Notes: generated by a model not told the origin, from the letters alone. Shown: positions 1 to 8,924, counted from the stretch's first letter. The stretch: DNA of 64,000 nucleotides from Sagittula sp. P11 (GCF_002814095.1 NZ_CP021913.1:992001-1056000), one strand, 5' to 3'. Made by a program: numbers and translations.

Positions 1-240
1 CCCAACCCGCACGATGGGCCGGACCGCTCGCTGCGCGAGATTCCGTCCACCCCGGCGGCACCGCAGCCCACGGCCAGCGCCCGCCACGCCAGGGCGCCGA
101 AGAAATCAACCGCCTGGGACAGCGCCCATGTCATCCTGCAGGTGGACGCCGCGCCAAGCCCGGCCATGCGGCAGGCCCGCAAGGCGGAGATCAGCGACTA
201 CTACCGCCGCAACATCCTCAAGGAAGTCCCGGCAGAGTGA
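1..240 (+). CDS. C-terminal end of an unidentified protein (5' end outside the window)
   Basis: An open frame runs from the first base to a TGA at 238-240 and gives 79 residues with no start in the window. The first half is rich in Pro, Ala and charged residues and looks disordered. The last half (around SAHVILQVDA and ISDYYRRNILKEV) looks folded and slightly basic. I do not recognise a family. Third positions are strongly G/C, as in neighbouring genes, which supports real coding. It converges on the gshA gene, leaving about 114 bases between the two stops. Function unknown. Confidence 0.55.
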   Translation, partial: PNPHDGPDRSLREIPSTPAAPQPTASARHARAPKKSTAWDSAHVILQVDAAPSPAMRQARKAEISDYYRRNILKEVPAE

Positions 241-354
241 CCATGCGTCCCTCCACAGAAGCACCCGAAGGTCCATCCGACACGCGCCGCCAAACAGCAT
301 GACCCGATGTAGGGCGGAGATTCTCCGCCCTCCGCCATGGCCAGCGGCACGTTT

Positions 355-1725
355 TCAGTACGAATAGGCGGCGTAGATCCGGTTCAGGTCGCCGTTCCAG
401 TCGCCGTGGTAATGTTCCAGCAGTTCGTCCGCCGGGGTCATGCCGCTCTCGACGCTTTCCTTCAGCGCGCTGAGGAAATGCGTCTCGTCGGGCACCAGCC
501 CGCCCGCACCGGGACGGGCCCGCGCCTTCAGACCCGCCTCGCAGATCTCCAGCACCTCGCGCGCGAGGTCGTGCATCCGGATGCCGTCGACCTCCGCCGC
601 CAGCGCATCGCGCGTGGCCGCCAGCCGCAGCGCCTCGCGCTGCTCCGCCGTCCAGTTGCGGCACAGGTCCCAGGCCGCGTCCAGCGCGGTCTGGTCGTAC
701 ATCAGCCCCACCCAGAAGGCCGGCAGCGCGCACAGCCGCCGCCACGGACCGCCATCGGCGCCGCGCATCTCGATGAACTTCTTCACGCGCGCATCCGGGA
801 AAGCGGTGGTCAGATGGTCTGCCCAATCCGAAAGGGTCGGCGTCTCGCCCGGCAGCGCGGGCAGCTTGCCCTCCAGGAAATCGCGGAAGGACATCCCCAG
901 CGCGTCCACGTACTTGCCGTCCCGGTAGACAAAGTACATCGGCACATCCAGCGCGTACTCCACCCAGCGCTCGAAGCCAAAGCCCTCCTCGAAGACAAAC
1001 GGCAGCATCCCCGTGCGCGAGTCGTCGAGCGTTTCCCAGATCTGCATCCGCTTGGATTTCACGCCAACCGGCTTGCCTTCGAAGAACGGCGAGTTGGCGA
1101 AGAGTGCGGTCGCCACGGGCGACAGCGCAAGCGCCACGCGCATCTTCTGCACCATGTCCGCCTCCGACCCGAAGTCGAGGTTGACCTGCACGGTGCAGGT
1201 CCGGCGCATCATCTCCCGGCCCGTGGTGCCCACCTTGGGCATGTAGGCGTCCATCAGCTTGTAGCGGCCCTTGGGCATCAGAGGCATCTGGTCATGCGTC
1301 CAGACCGGCGCCGCACCCAGTCCGATGAAACCCACGCCCAGTTCATCGGCAACCCCCTTCACCTCGCGCAGGTGCTCGTTCACCTCGTCGCAGGTCTGGT
1401 GGATGGTCTCCAGGGGTGCACCGGACAACTCCAGCGCGCCGCCCGGTTCGAGCGAGACGTTCGCCCCGTCCTTCGTCAGGCCGATGAGGTGACCGCCTTC
1501 CTCGACGGGTGCCCAGCCGTGGCGGTCGCGCAGCCCCTCCAGCACCGCCCGGATGGAGCGTTCGCCGTCATAGGGCAGCGGGTTCAGGGTGTCCTTGCAG
1601 TAGCCGAACTTCTCGTGCTCCGTCCCGATGCGCCAGTCTTCCTTCGGCTTGCACCCGGAGGCGAGGTAATCCGCCATCTGGTCAAACGATTCGATGGGGC
1701 CGCCGCCGGACTGTGGGATGGACAT
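355..1725 (-). CDS. gshA: Glutamate-cysteine ligase (plant/alphaproteobacterial GCS2 type)
   Basis: Catalyses ATP-dependent joining of L-glutamate and L-cysteine, the first and rate-limiting step of glutathione synthesis, in the cytosol. The 456-residue length fits the plant-type (GCS2) family. Visible hallmarks are the N-terminal GTEHEKFGY segment (nucleotide/metal-binding Glu residues), the central MRRTCTVQVNLDF strand and the SPFFEGKPVG loop. The ATG at 1725 is the natural family start (MSIPQSGGGPIESF). The gene precedes a GNAT/membrane-protein pair and rsmE on the same strand, an order common in Rhodobacteraceae. Family assignment is very secure. Confidence 0.96.
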   Translation of the reverse strand: MSIPQSGGGPIESFDQMADYLASGCKPKEDWRIGTEHEKFGYCKDTLNPLPYDGERSIRAVLEGLRDRHGWAPVEEGGHLIGLTKDGANVSLEPGGALELSGAPLETIHQTCDEVNEHLREVKGVADELGVGFIGLGAAPVWTHDQMPLMPKGRYKLMDAYMPKVGTTGREMMRRTCTVQVNLDFGSEADMVQKMRVALALSPVATALFANSPFFEGKPVGVKSKRMQIWETLDDSRTGMLPFVFEEGFGFERWVEYALDVPMYFVYRDGKYVDALGMSFRDFLEGKLPALPGETPTLSDWADHLTTAFPDARVKKFIEMRGADGGPWRRLCALPAFWVGLMYDQTALDAAWDLCRNWTAEQREALRLAATRDALAAEVDGIRMHDLAREVLEICEAGLKARARPGAGGLVPDETHFLSALKESVESGMTPADELLEHYHGDWNGDLNRIYAAYSY

Positions 1726-1793
1726 GGTGGGAGGCTCCCGATCTCTGTTCGCTGTCGTTCAGGTTACCGTCCTGTCGGCATTCTCGCGGACTG

Positions 1794-2318
1794 TCAATGC
1801 AACCGATCTGGTGCATTGCGCAGGGGACCTGCGCGCCAGATCACGACCGGGATGCGCGACCCCGCCTTCATCTGTTTCAGCATGTGTTCCGTGCGGATGC
1901 CCGGCAGGCTGGCAAAGGCGTCGAACAGCCCCTCTGCCCCGCGTGCCGTCAGGGGGATGGACAGGGGCGCCTGCCCGGGCACGCGCAGCACCCAGTGCGG
2001 CGGCTTGCCGGAGGGGTCGAGCACCACGCTCGACAACGCCTCAAGGTCGACCACGCCGCCATCCAGCGGCCCGAAGTAGCTGATCCGCTTCTCGACGATC
2101 TGCACCACGCCCGGCCCGTCACTGCCGACGCGGAACCGCGCCCGCTGCACGCCCGCAGCCGCCAGCAGGACCCCCGCCGCCACCAGCGACCAGCCGATGA
2201 CCGCCAGAACCGGCCCGGTGGCCGCGATTGCCCAATAGAGCCCCAGCGCCGCGACACAGGCCGCGGCGGCCACCTCGCGCCACCGCCACAATAATCTGCG
2301 CGCCTCCCTCCGGATCAT
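1794..2318 (-). CDS. Small integral membrane protein of unknown function
   Basis: A 174-residue protein. After a basic N-terminus (MIRREARRLLWRW) come two closely spaced hydrophobic segments, roughly residues 16-34 and 37-55, then a soluble domain of about 115 residues with a beta-rich look (VVQIVEKRISYFGP, HWVLRVPGQAPLSIPL). This resembles small membrane proteins with a PH-like cytoplasmic domain, but I cannot assign a family. Its ATG overlaps the stop of the upstream acetyltransferase (ATGA at 2315-2318), so the two are probably translationally coupled. It ends 68 bases before the gshA start. Longer in-frame starts lie inside the acetyltransferase and were rejected. Confidence 0.72.
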   Translation of the reverse strand: MIRREARRLLWRWREVAAAACVAALGLYWAIAATGPVLAVIGWSLVAAGVLLAAAGVQRARFRVGSDGPGVVQIVEKRISYFGPLDGGVVDLEALSSVVLDPSGKPPHWVLRVPGQAPLSIPLTARGAEGLFDAFASLPGIRTEHMLKQMKAGSRIPVVIWRAGPLRNAPDRLH

Positions 2319-3166
2319 GGGGCAGTCCCCAGGGTCAGCGGCTCGCGCAGGATCGTCACACGGTAGTCGCCACACCGGACAAAGCCGATCCGCTCGTAGG
2401 CCTTGGCCGCCGCGGGCGAGGCCGCGAAGAGGATCGCAAGCTCCGCCCCGCGCGACCGCGCATTCGCCAGCAGCCCGGAGACGACCCGTCCGGCCCGCCC
2501 CTCTCCGCGCAGGTTTTCCGGCACGAAGACACCGCCCACCTGTACAGCCTGCCCCGCACGCGCGTTGATCCGCGCCATGGCCACCGGCCGGCCGCGCTCT
2601 TCCATGATCTGGGTGTCCGCCGACCCGACCGCCGCCCGCGCCCGCACTGCCGCCTCGCGGTCGATGCGTGACGCCGGACAGGTTTCGGTCTCCGACAGGT
2701 AGCGCACCCACCAGTCCGCCAGCATCGTGACATCCGACTCCCGCGCCTGCCGCACAGGCGGCACCTCTCCCAGTCCGGAAAGCGGCAAGCGGTACAACGG
2801 CTCCACCCGGTTCAGGGACAGCGCATCCGGCGACACGGGCAGGGCACGCAGGAGCGCGTCCATCTGCTCCACGTCCCCTGTCATCCCGGTCAGCGTGTAG
2901 CCTTTCAGCAGATGGGCATAGGTCTGCGCCTCGGTGGCGGAGAGGCCGGGCAACTGGCACATCAGGAAGCCGCCGTTGGTCGCACCGAAAACGCCGGTGA
3001 TGCCCTCACCGGTCTCGCGCAGGAAGAAGGACGTGCCATGCGGGTGCGTCGCGTTGTTCACGCCATGCGCTTCGAGGTTGCCGAGCAGGAACATCGAATG
3101 TTCGATCCGCTTTTCGAGGAACGCGACCATCGGCCCGATGTCTGCCTCGGTGGCCTTGCGGATCAT
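2315..3166 (-). CDS. GNAT-family N-acetyltransferase
   Basis: Predicted cytosolic acetyl-CoA-dependent acetyltransferase, 283 residues. The C-terminal half carries the acetyl-CoA pyrophosphate-binding pattern (NLRGEGRAGRVVSGLLANAR, the Q/R-x-x-G-x-G/A type) and a typical last strand (AKAYERIGFVRCGDYRV). The N-terminal 130 residues may be a divergent first GNAT-like domain. The start at 3166 is chosen because GAGGAA lies 8 bases upstream and the protein begins MIRKATEADI, a classic GNAT opening. An upstream in-frame extension to about 3310 has no such support. Substrate unknown. It is coupled to the membrane-protein gene downstream. Confidence 0.85.
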   Translation of the reverse strand: MIRKATEADIGPMVAFLEKRIEHSMFLLGNLEAHGVNNATHPHGTSFFLRETGEGITGVFGATNGGFLMCQLPGLSATEAQTYAHLLKGYTLTGMTGDVEQMDALLRALPVSPDALSLNRVEPLYRLPLSGLGEVPPVRQARESDVTMLADWWVRYLSETETCPASRIDREAAVRARAAVGSADTQIMEERGRPVAMARINARAGQAVQVGGVFVPENLRGEGRAGRVVSGLLANARSRGAELAILFAASPAAAKAYERIGFVRCGDYRVTILREPLTLGTAP

Positions 3167-3472
3167 CTTGTCATTTCCTCGAACCAGGTCGTCACGCTGC
3201 AAAAGATGCCTGCATTCCGGCATCGGCCGGAAGCGCCAAGATGCCGTGCCGCCACGCCGGAGGCAACCCGCCTGCCCCGCCATCCGCGCGGCCCGGTGGC
3301 CGCCAAGCAAGGTTCCGCCCCCGGCTCCCTGCGCAAGCCTCCCGCCAGGTATTTTTCACCAAGATATGGGCGAGACATCACATCCTTCATCTTGGTCACA
3401 AATACCTGAATCCCGGACCGACCGCATGCGGACCGACCGGGCATTATGAGGCAGCCTTTCCAGGGGCCGCGG
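3167..3472. other. Intergenic region between the GNAT gene and rsmE
   Basis: About 306 bases without a convincing gene. A 93-codon open frame on the minus strand has no Shine-Dalgarno, no recognisable domain and overlaps the GNAT start, so it is not called. The notable content is a long imperfect inverted repeat at 3346-3408 and the 10-base palindrome CCGCATGCGG just after it. The region must also hold the promoter of the GNAT-led transcript. Confidence 0.6.
3346..3408. repeat. Imperfect 20-bp inverted repeat (stem-loop) upstream of the GNAT gene
   Basis: The arms are 3346-3365 (CAGGTATTTTTCACCAAGAT) and 3389-3408 (ATCTTGGTCACAAATACCTG). The reverse complement of the right arm matches the left at 18 of 20 positions, around a 23-base loop. 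The arms are clearly more AT-rich than the surroundings. It could be a dispersed intergenic repeat unit, a terminator for rsmE (which ends at 3473 and reads toward it), or an mRNA structure. There is no U-run of intrinsic-terminator type directly after the stem. Confidence 0.6.
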
Positions 3473-4204
3473 TCACGTCCAGTCGCCCAAATGCGCCTGC
3501 CACAGCGCGAGCGCCGCGACAGCGGCGGTTTCCGCGCGCAGGATGCGCGGGCCGAGGCTCACGGCGCGGGCGCAGTCCATCTGCGCCAGCCGGGCACGTT
3601 CGCGGTCGGAGAAGCCGCCCTCGGGTCCGATCAGCACCGCCCAGGGACCGGGGCTCAGCCCGTCGAGGGCGGTCGGAGCACCTGCCGCGGTTTCGTCGCA
3701 AAAGAGGATCTGCCGGCTGTCGTCCCAGTCCGCCAGCAGCCGGTCGAGCCGCGTCATCTCCGCGACCTCGGGGACGAATGTGGCGCCGCATTGCTCGGCG
3801 GCCTCCACCGCATGGGCCTGCTGCTTGTCGACCCGCAGCCGTTCGGAATTGGTGAATTCGGTCTGCACGGGCAGGATGCGGCGTGCGCCCAGCTCCACCG
3901 CCTTCTCGACGATGAAGTCGGTGCGGGCCTTCTTCACCGGCGCGAACATCAGCCAGAGATCGGGCGGCGTGCCCTGTGCCGCCAGCCTGTCGCGGCAGAC
4001 GAGAGTGCCGCCGCGCTTGCCCGCCTCGGCGACTTCTGCTGCCCATTCGCCATCCCGCCCGTTGAACAGGGCGACGCGGGCGCCGGGCTCGAGCCGCATG
4101 ACGCCGAAGAGGTAATGCGCCTGCTCCCGCGACAGCGCGACCTCCTGTTCCTCGGACAAAGGCTGGTCTACACAGAGGCGGATTTTCGGTTTCTCGAACG
4201 ACAT
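3473..4204 (-). CDS. rsmE: 16S rRNA (uracil-1498-N3)-methyltransferase RsmE
   Basis: SPOUT-superfamily methyltransferase that adds a methyl group to N3 of U1498 in the 30S decoding region, using S-adenosylmethionine. 243 residues, normal for the family. An N-terminal PUA-like part (IRLCVDQPLSEEQ, HYLFGVMRLEPGARVALFNGRDGEW) is followed by the knotted C-terminal domain with VLIGPEGGFSDRE and SLGPRILRAETA, the SAM-binding loops. ATG at 4204 gives the usual start. An alternative ATG at 4216 would abut the divergent ubiA start. No clear Shine-Dalgarno is seen for either. Only 12 bases separate this start from ubiA on the other strand. Confidence 0.94.
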   Translation of the reverse strand: MSFEKPKIRLCVDQPLSEEQEVALSREQAHYLFGVMRLEPGARVALFNGRDGEWAAEVAEAGKRGGTLVCRDRLAAQGTPPDLWLMFAPVKKARTDFIVEKAVELGARRILPVQTEFTNSERLRVDKQQAHAVEAAEQCGATFVPEVAEMTRLDRLLADWDDSRQILFCDETAAGAPTALDGLSPGPWAVLIGPEGGFSDRERARLAQMDCARAVSLGPRILRAETAAVAALALWQAHLGDWT

Positions 4205-4216
4205 GGAGGGGACCAT

Positions 4217-5200
4217 ATGACCGGTGCGCAGCAGACGCCAGAGGCGCAGAGGCCCGAACCCTCGGGTCAGGTTTCGGATGCCGTGAAGGGCAACTGGGTC
4301 GACCACCACGCCCCGGCCTTCGCCCGCCCCTACCTGCGGCTCAGCCGCGCGGACCGGCCGATCGGGACGTGGCTCCTGCTGCTGCCCTGCTGGTGGGGGC
4401 TGACGCTGGCCATGGTGTCGGACGGCCGCGCAAGCTGGTTCGACCTCTGGATCTTCGCGGGCTGCGGGCTGGGCGCGGTGCTGATGCGCGGCGCAGGCTG
4501 TACCTGGAACGACATCACCGACCGCCACATCGACGGCTCCGTGGCGCGCACCGCATCGAGACCGATCCCCTCGGGCCAGGTCACTGCAAAACAGGCGCTC
4601 GCCTGGGCCGTGGCGCAATCGCTCATCGCCTTCCTGATCCTGCTGACCTTCCCGCCCATGGCCATCGCGCTTGGCGTGCTGTCGCTGGCGCCGGTGGCGA
4701 TCTACCCCTTCGCCAAGCGCTTTACCTGGTGGCCGCAGATCTTCCTCGGCATCGCCTTCAACTGGGGCGCGCTGCTGGCCTGGACCGCGCACACCGGCAC
4801 GCTGCAATGGCCGGCCGTCTTCCTCTATGTCGCAGGCATGGCGTGGACGCTGTTCTACGACACCATCTACGCCCATCAGGACAAGGAGGATGACGCGCTG
4901 ATCGGGGTGAAGTCCACCGCCCGCCTGTTCGGCGACGCCGCCACGCCGCGCTGGCTCGCGCGGTTCCTCGCCCTGACCGTCGCCCTGCAGGGGATCGCCA
5001 TCGTGATGGCGGCACCCGAAGGCGAGATCCTGAAACTGGTCGTGGCGCTCGCCGGGCCCTGGGCGATGGGCTGGCACATGCTCTGGCAGATGCGCAGGCT
5101 TAAACTGGATGACAACGACCGGCTGCTGGAGCTCTTCCGGTCCAACCGGGACGCGGGACTCCTGCCCGTGCTGTTTTTCGCCGCCGCGATAATCGCCTGA
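4217..5200 (+). CDS. ubiA: 4-hydroxybenzoate polyprenyltransferase UbiA
   Basis: Integral inner-membrane prenyltransferase that attaches the polyprenyl tail to 4-hydroxybenzoate in ubiquinone synthesis. 327 residues with about 8-9 hydrophobic segments. Both Asp-rich Mg2+-diphosphate motifs are visible: NDITDRHIDG (with downstream SRPIPSG) and YDTIYAHQDKEDD. The N-terminal 35 residues (PEAQRPEPSGQVSDAV) are a polar extension. ATG 4217 has GGAGGGG five bases upstream. It diverges from rsmE, so its promoter must lie within the rsmE coding sequence. The OmpA-like gene follows on the same strand after 63 bases. Confidence 0.95.
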   Translation: MTGAQQTPEAQRPEPSGQVSDAVKGNWVDHHAPAFARPYLRLSRADRPIGTWLLLLPCWWGLTLAMVSDGRASWFDLWIFAGCGLGAVLMRGAGCTWNDITDRHIDGSVARTASRPIPSGQVTAKQALAWAVAQSLIAFLILLTFPPMAIALGVLSLAPVAIYPFAKRFTWWPQIFLGIAFNWGALLAWTAHTGTLQWPAVFLYVAGMAWTLFYDTIYAHQDKEDDALIGVKSTARLFGDAATPRWLARFLALTVALQGIAIVMAAPEGEILKLVVALAGPWAMGWHMLWQMRRLKLDDNDRLLELFRSNRDAGLLPVLFFAAAIIA

Positions 5201-5263
5201 TTGCACAGACCCTTTGGACTGCGTATCTACCGTAACACTCGAAACCGGGACGTCACCACGTAC

Positions 5264-7417
5264 ATGCGGCTCTCTTCGCTCTTCACCATCGCCGGGACTT
5301 TTCTCGCCGCCAGCGGGCTGAGCGTACTGACTGCATACTTCACCGCCCAGATGATCGAGACAGCTTCGCAGTCCAGCGTGCTGAACGAACTCGACCGCGA
5401 AGGCCTGCCCTGGGCCGAGGTCGACACCAACGGTCTGCAGGTCTTCCTGATCGGCACGGCACCGGACGAGGCCGCGCGCTTCAAGGCGCTGTCGACCGCG
5501 GGTCGTGTCGTCGATGCCTCCCGCGTGATCGACCAGATGCTGGTGGAGGAACCCGAGGACGTGGCGCCGCCGCGCTTCTCGGTCGAGATCCTGAGAAACG
5601 ACGCTGGTGTCTCGGTCATCGGGCTTGTGCCCCAATCGACCGACCGCGAGGCGCTGATCGAAAGCTTCCGCCAGATCGCCGGCGGGCAGGAGGTCTCCGA
5701 CCTGCTGGAGGCCGCCGATTTTCCCGCGCCCGACGGCTGGGAACAGGCCCTGCGCTTCGCCACCAGCGCGTTGCGCGACCTGCCGCGCTCCAAGGTGTCA
5801 GTCGATGCCGAACGGGTGGAAATCAAGGCCATGACCGAAAGCGCCGAGGCGCGCAGCCGGCTGGAAACCAACCTCACGCGGCGCAAGCCGGAGGGTCTGC
5901 GGCTTGCGCTCGACCTCTCCGCCCCGCGGCCCGTCATCACGCCCTTCACCCTGCGCTTCCTGATCGACGACGAGGGCGCGCGCTTCGACGCCTGTTCCGC
6001 CGATACCGAAGAGGCGCGGTCCCGCATCCTGCGCGCCGCCTCCGGTGCAGGTCTCGAAGGCAAGGCAATCTGCACCCTCGGCCTCGGCGTGCCCTCGCGC
6101 CGCTGGGCCGACGCGGTCGAGCTGGGCATCGCCAAGCTGAAGGAAGTGGGCGGCGGCTCCATCACCTTCTCCAACGCCGATGTCACGCTGGTGGCGCTCG
6201 AAGGCACGCCGCAGGGCACCTTCGACCGGATCGTCGGCGAACTGGAAACCACCCTGCCGGAGGTCTTCGCGCTGCATGCCGTGCTGCCCAAGGCGCCGGA
6301 ACAGGATGCCGAGGGCCCGCCCGACTTCACCGCCACCCTCTCGCCCGAGGGCAAGGTGCAACTGCGCGGACGCCTGACCACCGAGATCGCCCGCCAGACC
6401 GCGGACAGCTACGCCCGCGCGCGCTTTGGGTCGGAGGCGGTCTATACCGCCGCCCGCCTGGCCGACAACCTGCCCTCGGACTGGCCGGTGCGCACGCTCG
6501 CCGGGCTGGAGGCGCTGTCGATGCTGGCCAACGGCTCTGTCACCGTGACGCCCGACGACGTGATCGTGACCGGCCAGACCGGCAACCAGGAAGCCAGCGC
6601 CCAGATCGCGAAACTTCTGGCCGGCAAGCTCGGTGAAAACGCCACCTACGATATCGACGTGACCTATGTCGAACGGCTGGACCCGACGCTGGGCATTCCC
6701 TCGCCCGAGCAATGCGTCGGCATGATCAAGGAAGTGGTCGGCACGCGGAAGATCAACTTCGAGCCGGGCTCTGCCACGCTCGACATCTCGGCCCGCGACA
6801 TCCTCGACGAACTGGCGGACCTCCTGAAGACCTGCGGCGACATCCCGCTGGAAATCGGCGGCCACACCGACAGCCAGGGCCGCGAGTCGATGAACCAGCA
6901 GCTCAGCCGGGACCGCGCGCAGTCGGTGCTCGACGCGCTGCGCGGCCGCCGCGTGCCGGTACGCATGTACGAGGTGAAGGGCTACGGCGAAGAGCAGCCC
7001 ATCGCCGACAACGGCACCGAGGAAGGCCGCGAGGCCAACCGCCGGATCGAGTTCAAGCTGCTGATCGACGAGCTGGAAGAGGCCGTCGCCGAAGCCGAGG
7101 ACGCTGCCGAAGAGGCCACCGAACCAGGCGAGACCGGAGAGACGGCAGAGGCCGCCGACACGGCCACGGCAGATACCGCGGCGACAGACGCGCCCGACGC
7201 CTCCACGACCGAAGACACCGACGGGGAACAGACCGCCGACACTACGGACGCAGAGCCGGACGGCCAAGACGACACGACGGATGCCGCCACGGACACCCCG
7301 CCGATGCAGGACCCGGAGGCCACAGAGGCCGCCGCCGGCATCGGGGCGGACAAGGCGGTGCCACAGGGCGCGGTGCGCGATGCGGATTTCAAGCCGGAAA
7401 ACGGCGAAGACGGCTAA
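5264..7417 (+). CDS. Large OmpA-family envelope protein with acidic C-terminal tail
   Basis: 717 residues. The N-terminus is one hydrophobic segment (SLFTIAGTFLAASGLSVLTAYF), a membrane anchor or uncleaved signal. Then comes a long region of repeated alpha/beta modules without a clear family (BON/SH3-like folds possible), and an OmpA C-terminal peptidoglycan-binding domain at about residues 495-605 with INFEPGSATL, EIGGHTDSQG and NRRIEFKLL. The last ~105 residues are extremely rich in Glu, Asp, Ala and Thr and presumably disordered. Start chosen at ATG 5264; an upstream in-frame TTG at 5201 directly follows the ubiA stop and is unlikely. Role inferred: tethering the envelope to peptidoglycan. 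Confidence 0.87.
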   Translation: MRLSSLFTIAGTFLAASGLSVLTAYFTAQMIETASQSSVLNELDREGLPWAEVDTNGLQVFLIGTAPDEAARFKALSTAGRVVDASRVIDQMLVEEPEDVAPPRFSVEILRNDAGVSVIGLVPQSTDREALIESFRQIAGGQEVSDLLEAADFPAPDGWEQALRFATSALRDLPRSKVSVDAERVEIKAMTESAEARSRLETNLTRRKPEGLRLALDLSAPRPVITPFTLRFLIDDEGARFDACSADTEEARSRILRAASGAGLEGKAICTLGLGVPSRRWADAVELGIAKLKEVGGGSITFSNADVTLVALEGTPQGTFDRIVGELETTLPEVFALHAVLPKAPEQDAEGPPDFTATLSPEGKVQLRGRLTTEIARQTADSYARARFGSEAVYTAARLADNLPSDWPVRTLAGLEALSMLANGSVTVTPDDVIVTGQTGNQEASAQIAKLLAGKLGENATYDIDVTYVERLDPTLGIPSPEQCVGMIKEVVGTRKINFEPGSATLDISARDILDELADLLKTCGDIPLEIGGHTDSQGRESMNQQLSRDRAQSVLDALRGRRVPVRMYEVKGYGEEQPIADNGTEEGREANRRIEFKLLIDELEEAVAEAEDAAEEATEPGETGETAEAADTATADTAATDAPDASTTEDTDGEQTADTTDAEPDGQDDTTDAATDTPPMQDPEATEAAAGIGADKAVPQGAVRDADFKPENGEDG

Positions 7418-7441
7418 CATGCCGGAGGGACAAAACAACAA

Positions 7442-7768
7442 ATGGACAGAACCCAGTTCATCATCGCGACGGCGATCATTCTTTTTGTCGCCTTTTGCCT
7501 GGGCTGGTTCGCCCACTGGCTGATCCACCGCTTTCGCCGCGTCAGCCAGGCCGATGTCGATCAACTCGAACGCATGAGCCAGGAACTGCATGAGGCGGAG
7601 GAAACCCGGGATCAGGCGATCACCTACCTCCAGCAGCGCGAGGCCGAGCTGACCAACCAGCTTGCCCAGACCGAGGCAGAGCTGGCCGCAGCCATGGACG
7701 GCCTCCGCGAAGCCCGGCAGGAGGCCGAGGAAATGCGCGCCTACGCCGAGCGGATGAGCCAGAACTGA
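7442..7768 (+). CDS. Conserved small membrane/coiled-coil protein of unknown function
   Basis: 108 residues. One N-terminal transmembrane helix (residues ~6-27, FIIATAIILFVAFCLGWFAH), a short basic stretch (IHRFRRV), then a heptad-rich coiled coil to the end with many Glu, Gln and Ala (QADVDQLERMSQELHEAEET). GGAGGGA lies 11 bases upstream of the ATG. It begins 24 bases after the OmpA-like gene and is probably cotranscribed, which suggests an envelope role. No enzymatic motif is seen and I do not recognise a named family. Confidence 0.8.
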   Translation: MDRTQFIIATAIILFVAFCLGWFAHWLIHRFRRVSQADVDQLERMSQELHEAEETRDQAITYLQQREAELTNQLAQTEAELAAAMDGLREARQEAEEMRAYAERMSQN

Positions 7769-8051
7769 CAGACCGCGCCACCGTCGCGCAAGCGCGGGTT
7801 TGACCGGAACAGTTTTGCGCCCGCCGCATCGGCGGGGACGCTCAGGACTTACGCCACGTTGTCGGGCATGGAACGTGGCCGGGCCATGCTCAACGCGACA
7901 ACCCGTCCTCGCACTCGGTCTTGCCCTCCGGCCCGTCCGAATGCCCTTCGCCTGACCCGGTAAAGCCGCGCGCTCCCGCCTGAATCGCCTGTCCTATTGC
8001 GTCCGCAGCCTCTATGCAGGGGCCAGACATTCCCGACCACCGGACGCCCCA

Positions 8052-8924
8052 ATGACCCAGATCATCTCTGCCCTTTCCGACGTATCCGACCGCTATGACG
8101 CGCTGTTCGTGGACCTGTGGGGCTGCGTGCACAACGGCATCAAGGCCATCCCCTCTGCCGTCGCAGCCCTTCAGGACTACCGCGCGAAAGGCGGGGCCGT
8201 CGTGCTGGTGACAAACGCTCCGCGCTCCCGTCACGAGGTCGCAAAGCAGCTGAAGAAGTTCGAGGTGCCCGAAAACGCCTACGACGACATCGCCACCTCC
8301 GGCGACGCCGCCCGTGCCGCCATGTTCCAGGGCGCCGTGGGCTCGAAAGTCTATTTCATGGGGCTCGACTTCGACCTGACCTTCTTCGACCCGCTCCAGA
8401 TCCTCGACAACCCGGTAGAGATCACCCGCGTGCCGCTTCAGGAGGCCGAGGGCATCGTCTGCTGCGGCCCCTTCGATCCCCACGCCGATCCGGAAGTGAA
8501 CCGCCCCGACTTCCTCTATGCCAAGCAGAAGGGCCTGAAGCTGCTCTGCGCAAACCCGGATATCGTCGTCGACCGTGGCGAACGCCGCGAATACTGCGCC
8601 GGGGCCCTGGCGAAACTCTATACCGAGATGGGGGGCGAGAGCCTCTATTTCGGCAAGCCGCACCCGGCGATCTACGACCTGGCCCGCCGCCGTCTTGCCG
8701 CGCATCGCCCGGACGTGCCCGACAGCGGCATCCTCGCCATCGGGGACGGCCCGCACACCGATATTCTGGGCGCGATGGGCGAGGACTTCGATTCCCTCTT
8801 CATCACCGGCGGCCTCGCCCGGACCGAGACCAAAACAACGCAGCAGCCCGATCCGGACGCGCTAAGCGCCTATATCGAAAAGGAAAGGGTGGCGCCGACC
8901 TTCTCCATGGGCACGCTCGGGTAA
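8052..8924 (+). CDS. HAD-superfamily class IIA hydrolase (TIGR01459-type)
   Basis: Probable cytosolic phosphatase of the NagD/class IIA HAD group, 290 residues. Motif I is DALFVDLWGCVHNG (nucleophile Asp), motif II VLVTNAP, and the C-terminal motif GDGPHTDILGA supplies the Mg2+-binding Asp residues. The segment between carries the cap domain (KLLCANPDIVVDRG). The physiological substrate is unknown; sugar phosphates or pyridoxal phosphate are typical of relatives. The TAA stop at 8922-8924 lies inside an inverted repeat that begins the regulatory region of the next gene. The ~280 bases upstream hold no other gene that I can support. Confidence 0.9.
   Translation: MTQIISALSDVSDRYDALFVDLWGCVHNGIKAIPSAVAALQDYRAKGGAVVLVTNAPRSRHEVAKQLKKFEVPENAYDDIATSGDAARAAMFQGAVGSKVYFMGLDFDLTFFDPLQILDNPVEITRVPLQEAEGIVCCGPFDPHADPEVNRPDFLYAKQKGLKLLCANPDIVVDRGERREYCAGALAKLYTEMGGESLYFGKPHPAIYDLARRRLAAHRPDVPDSGILAIGDGPHTDILGAMGEDFDSLFITGGLARTETKTTQQPDPDALSAYIEKERVAPTFSMGTLG

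Noticed and set aside
337..2079. Long plus-strand open frame antisense to gshA
   Set aside because: High-GC coding DNA commonly gives long antisense frames. The residues are Arg/His/Gln-rich with no domain, while the minus strand encodes a textbook GshA.
3163..3444. 93-codon minus-strand frame upstream of the GNAT gene
   Set aside because: Overlaps the GNAT start, has no ribosome-binding site and no recognisable content.
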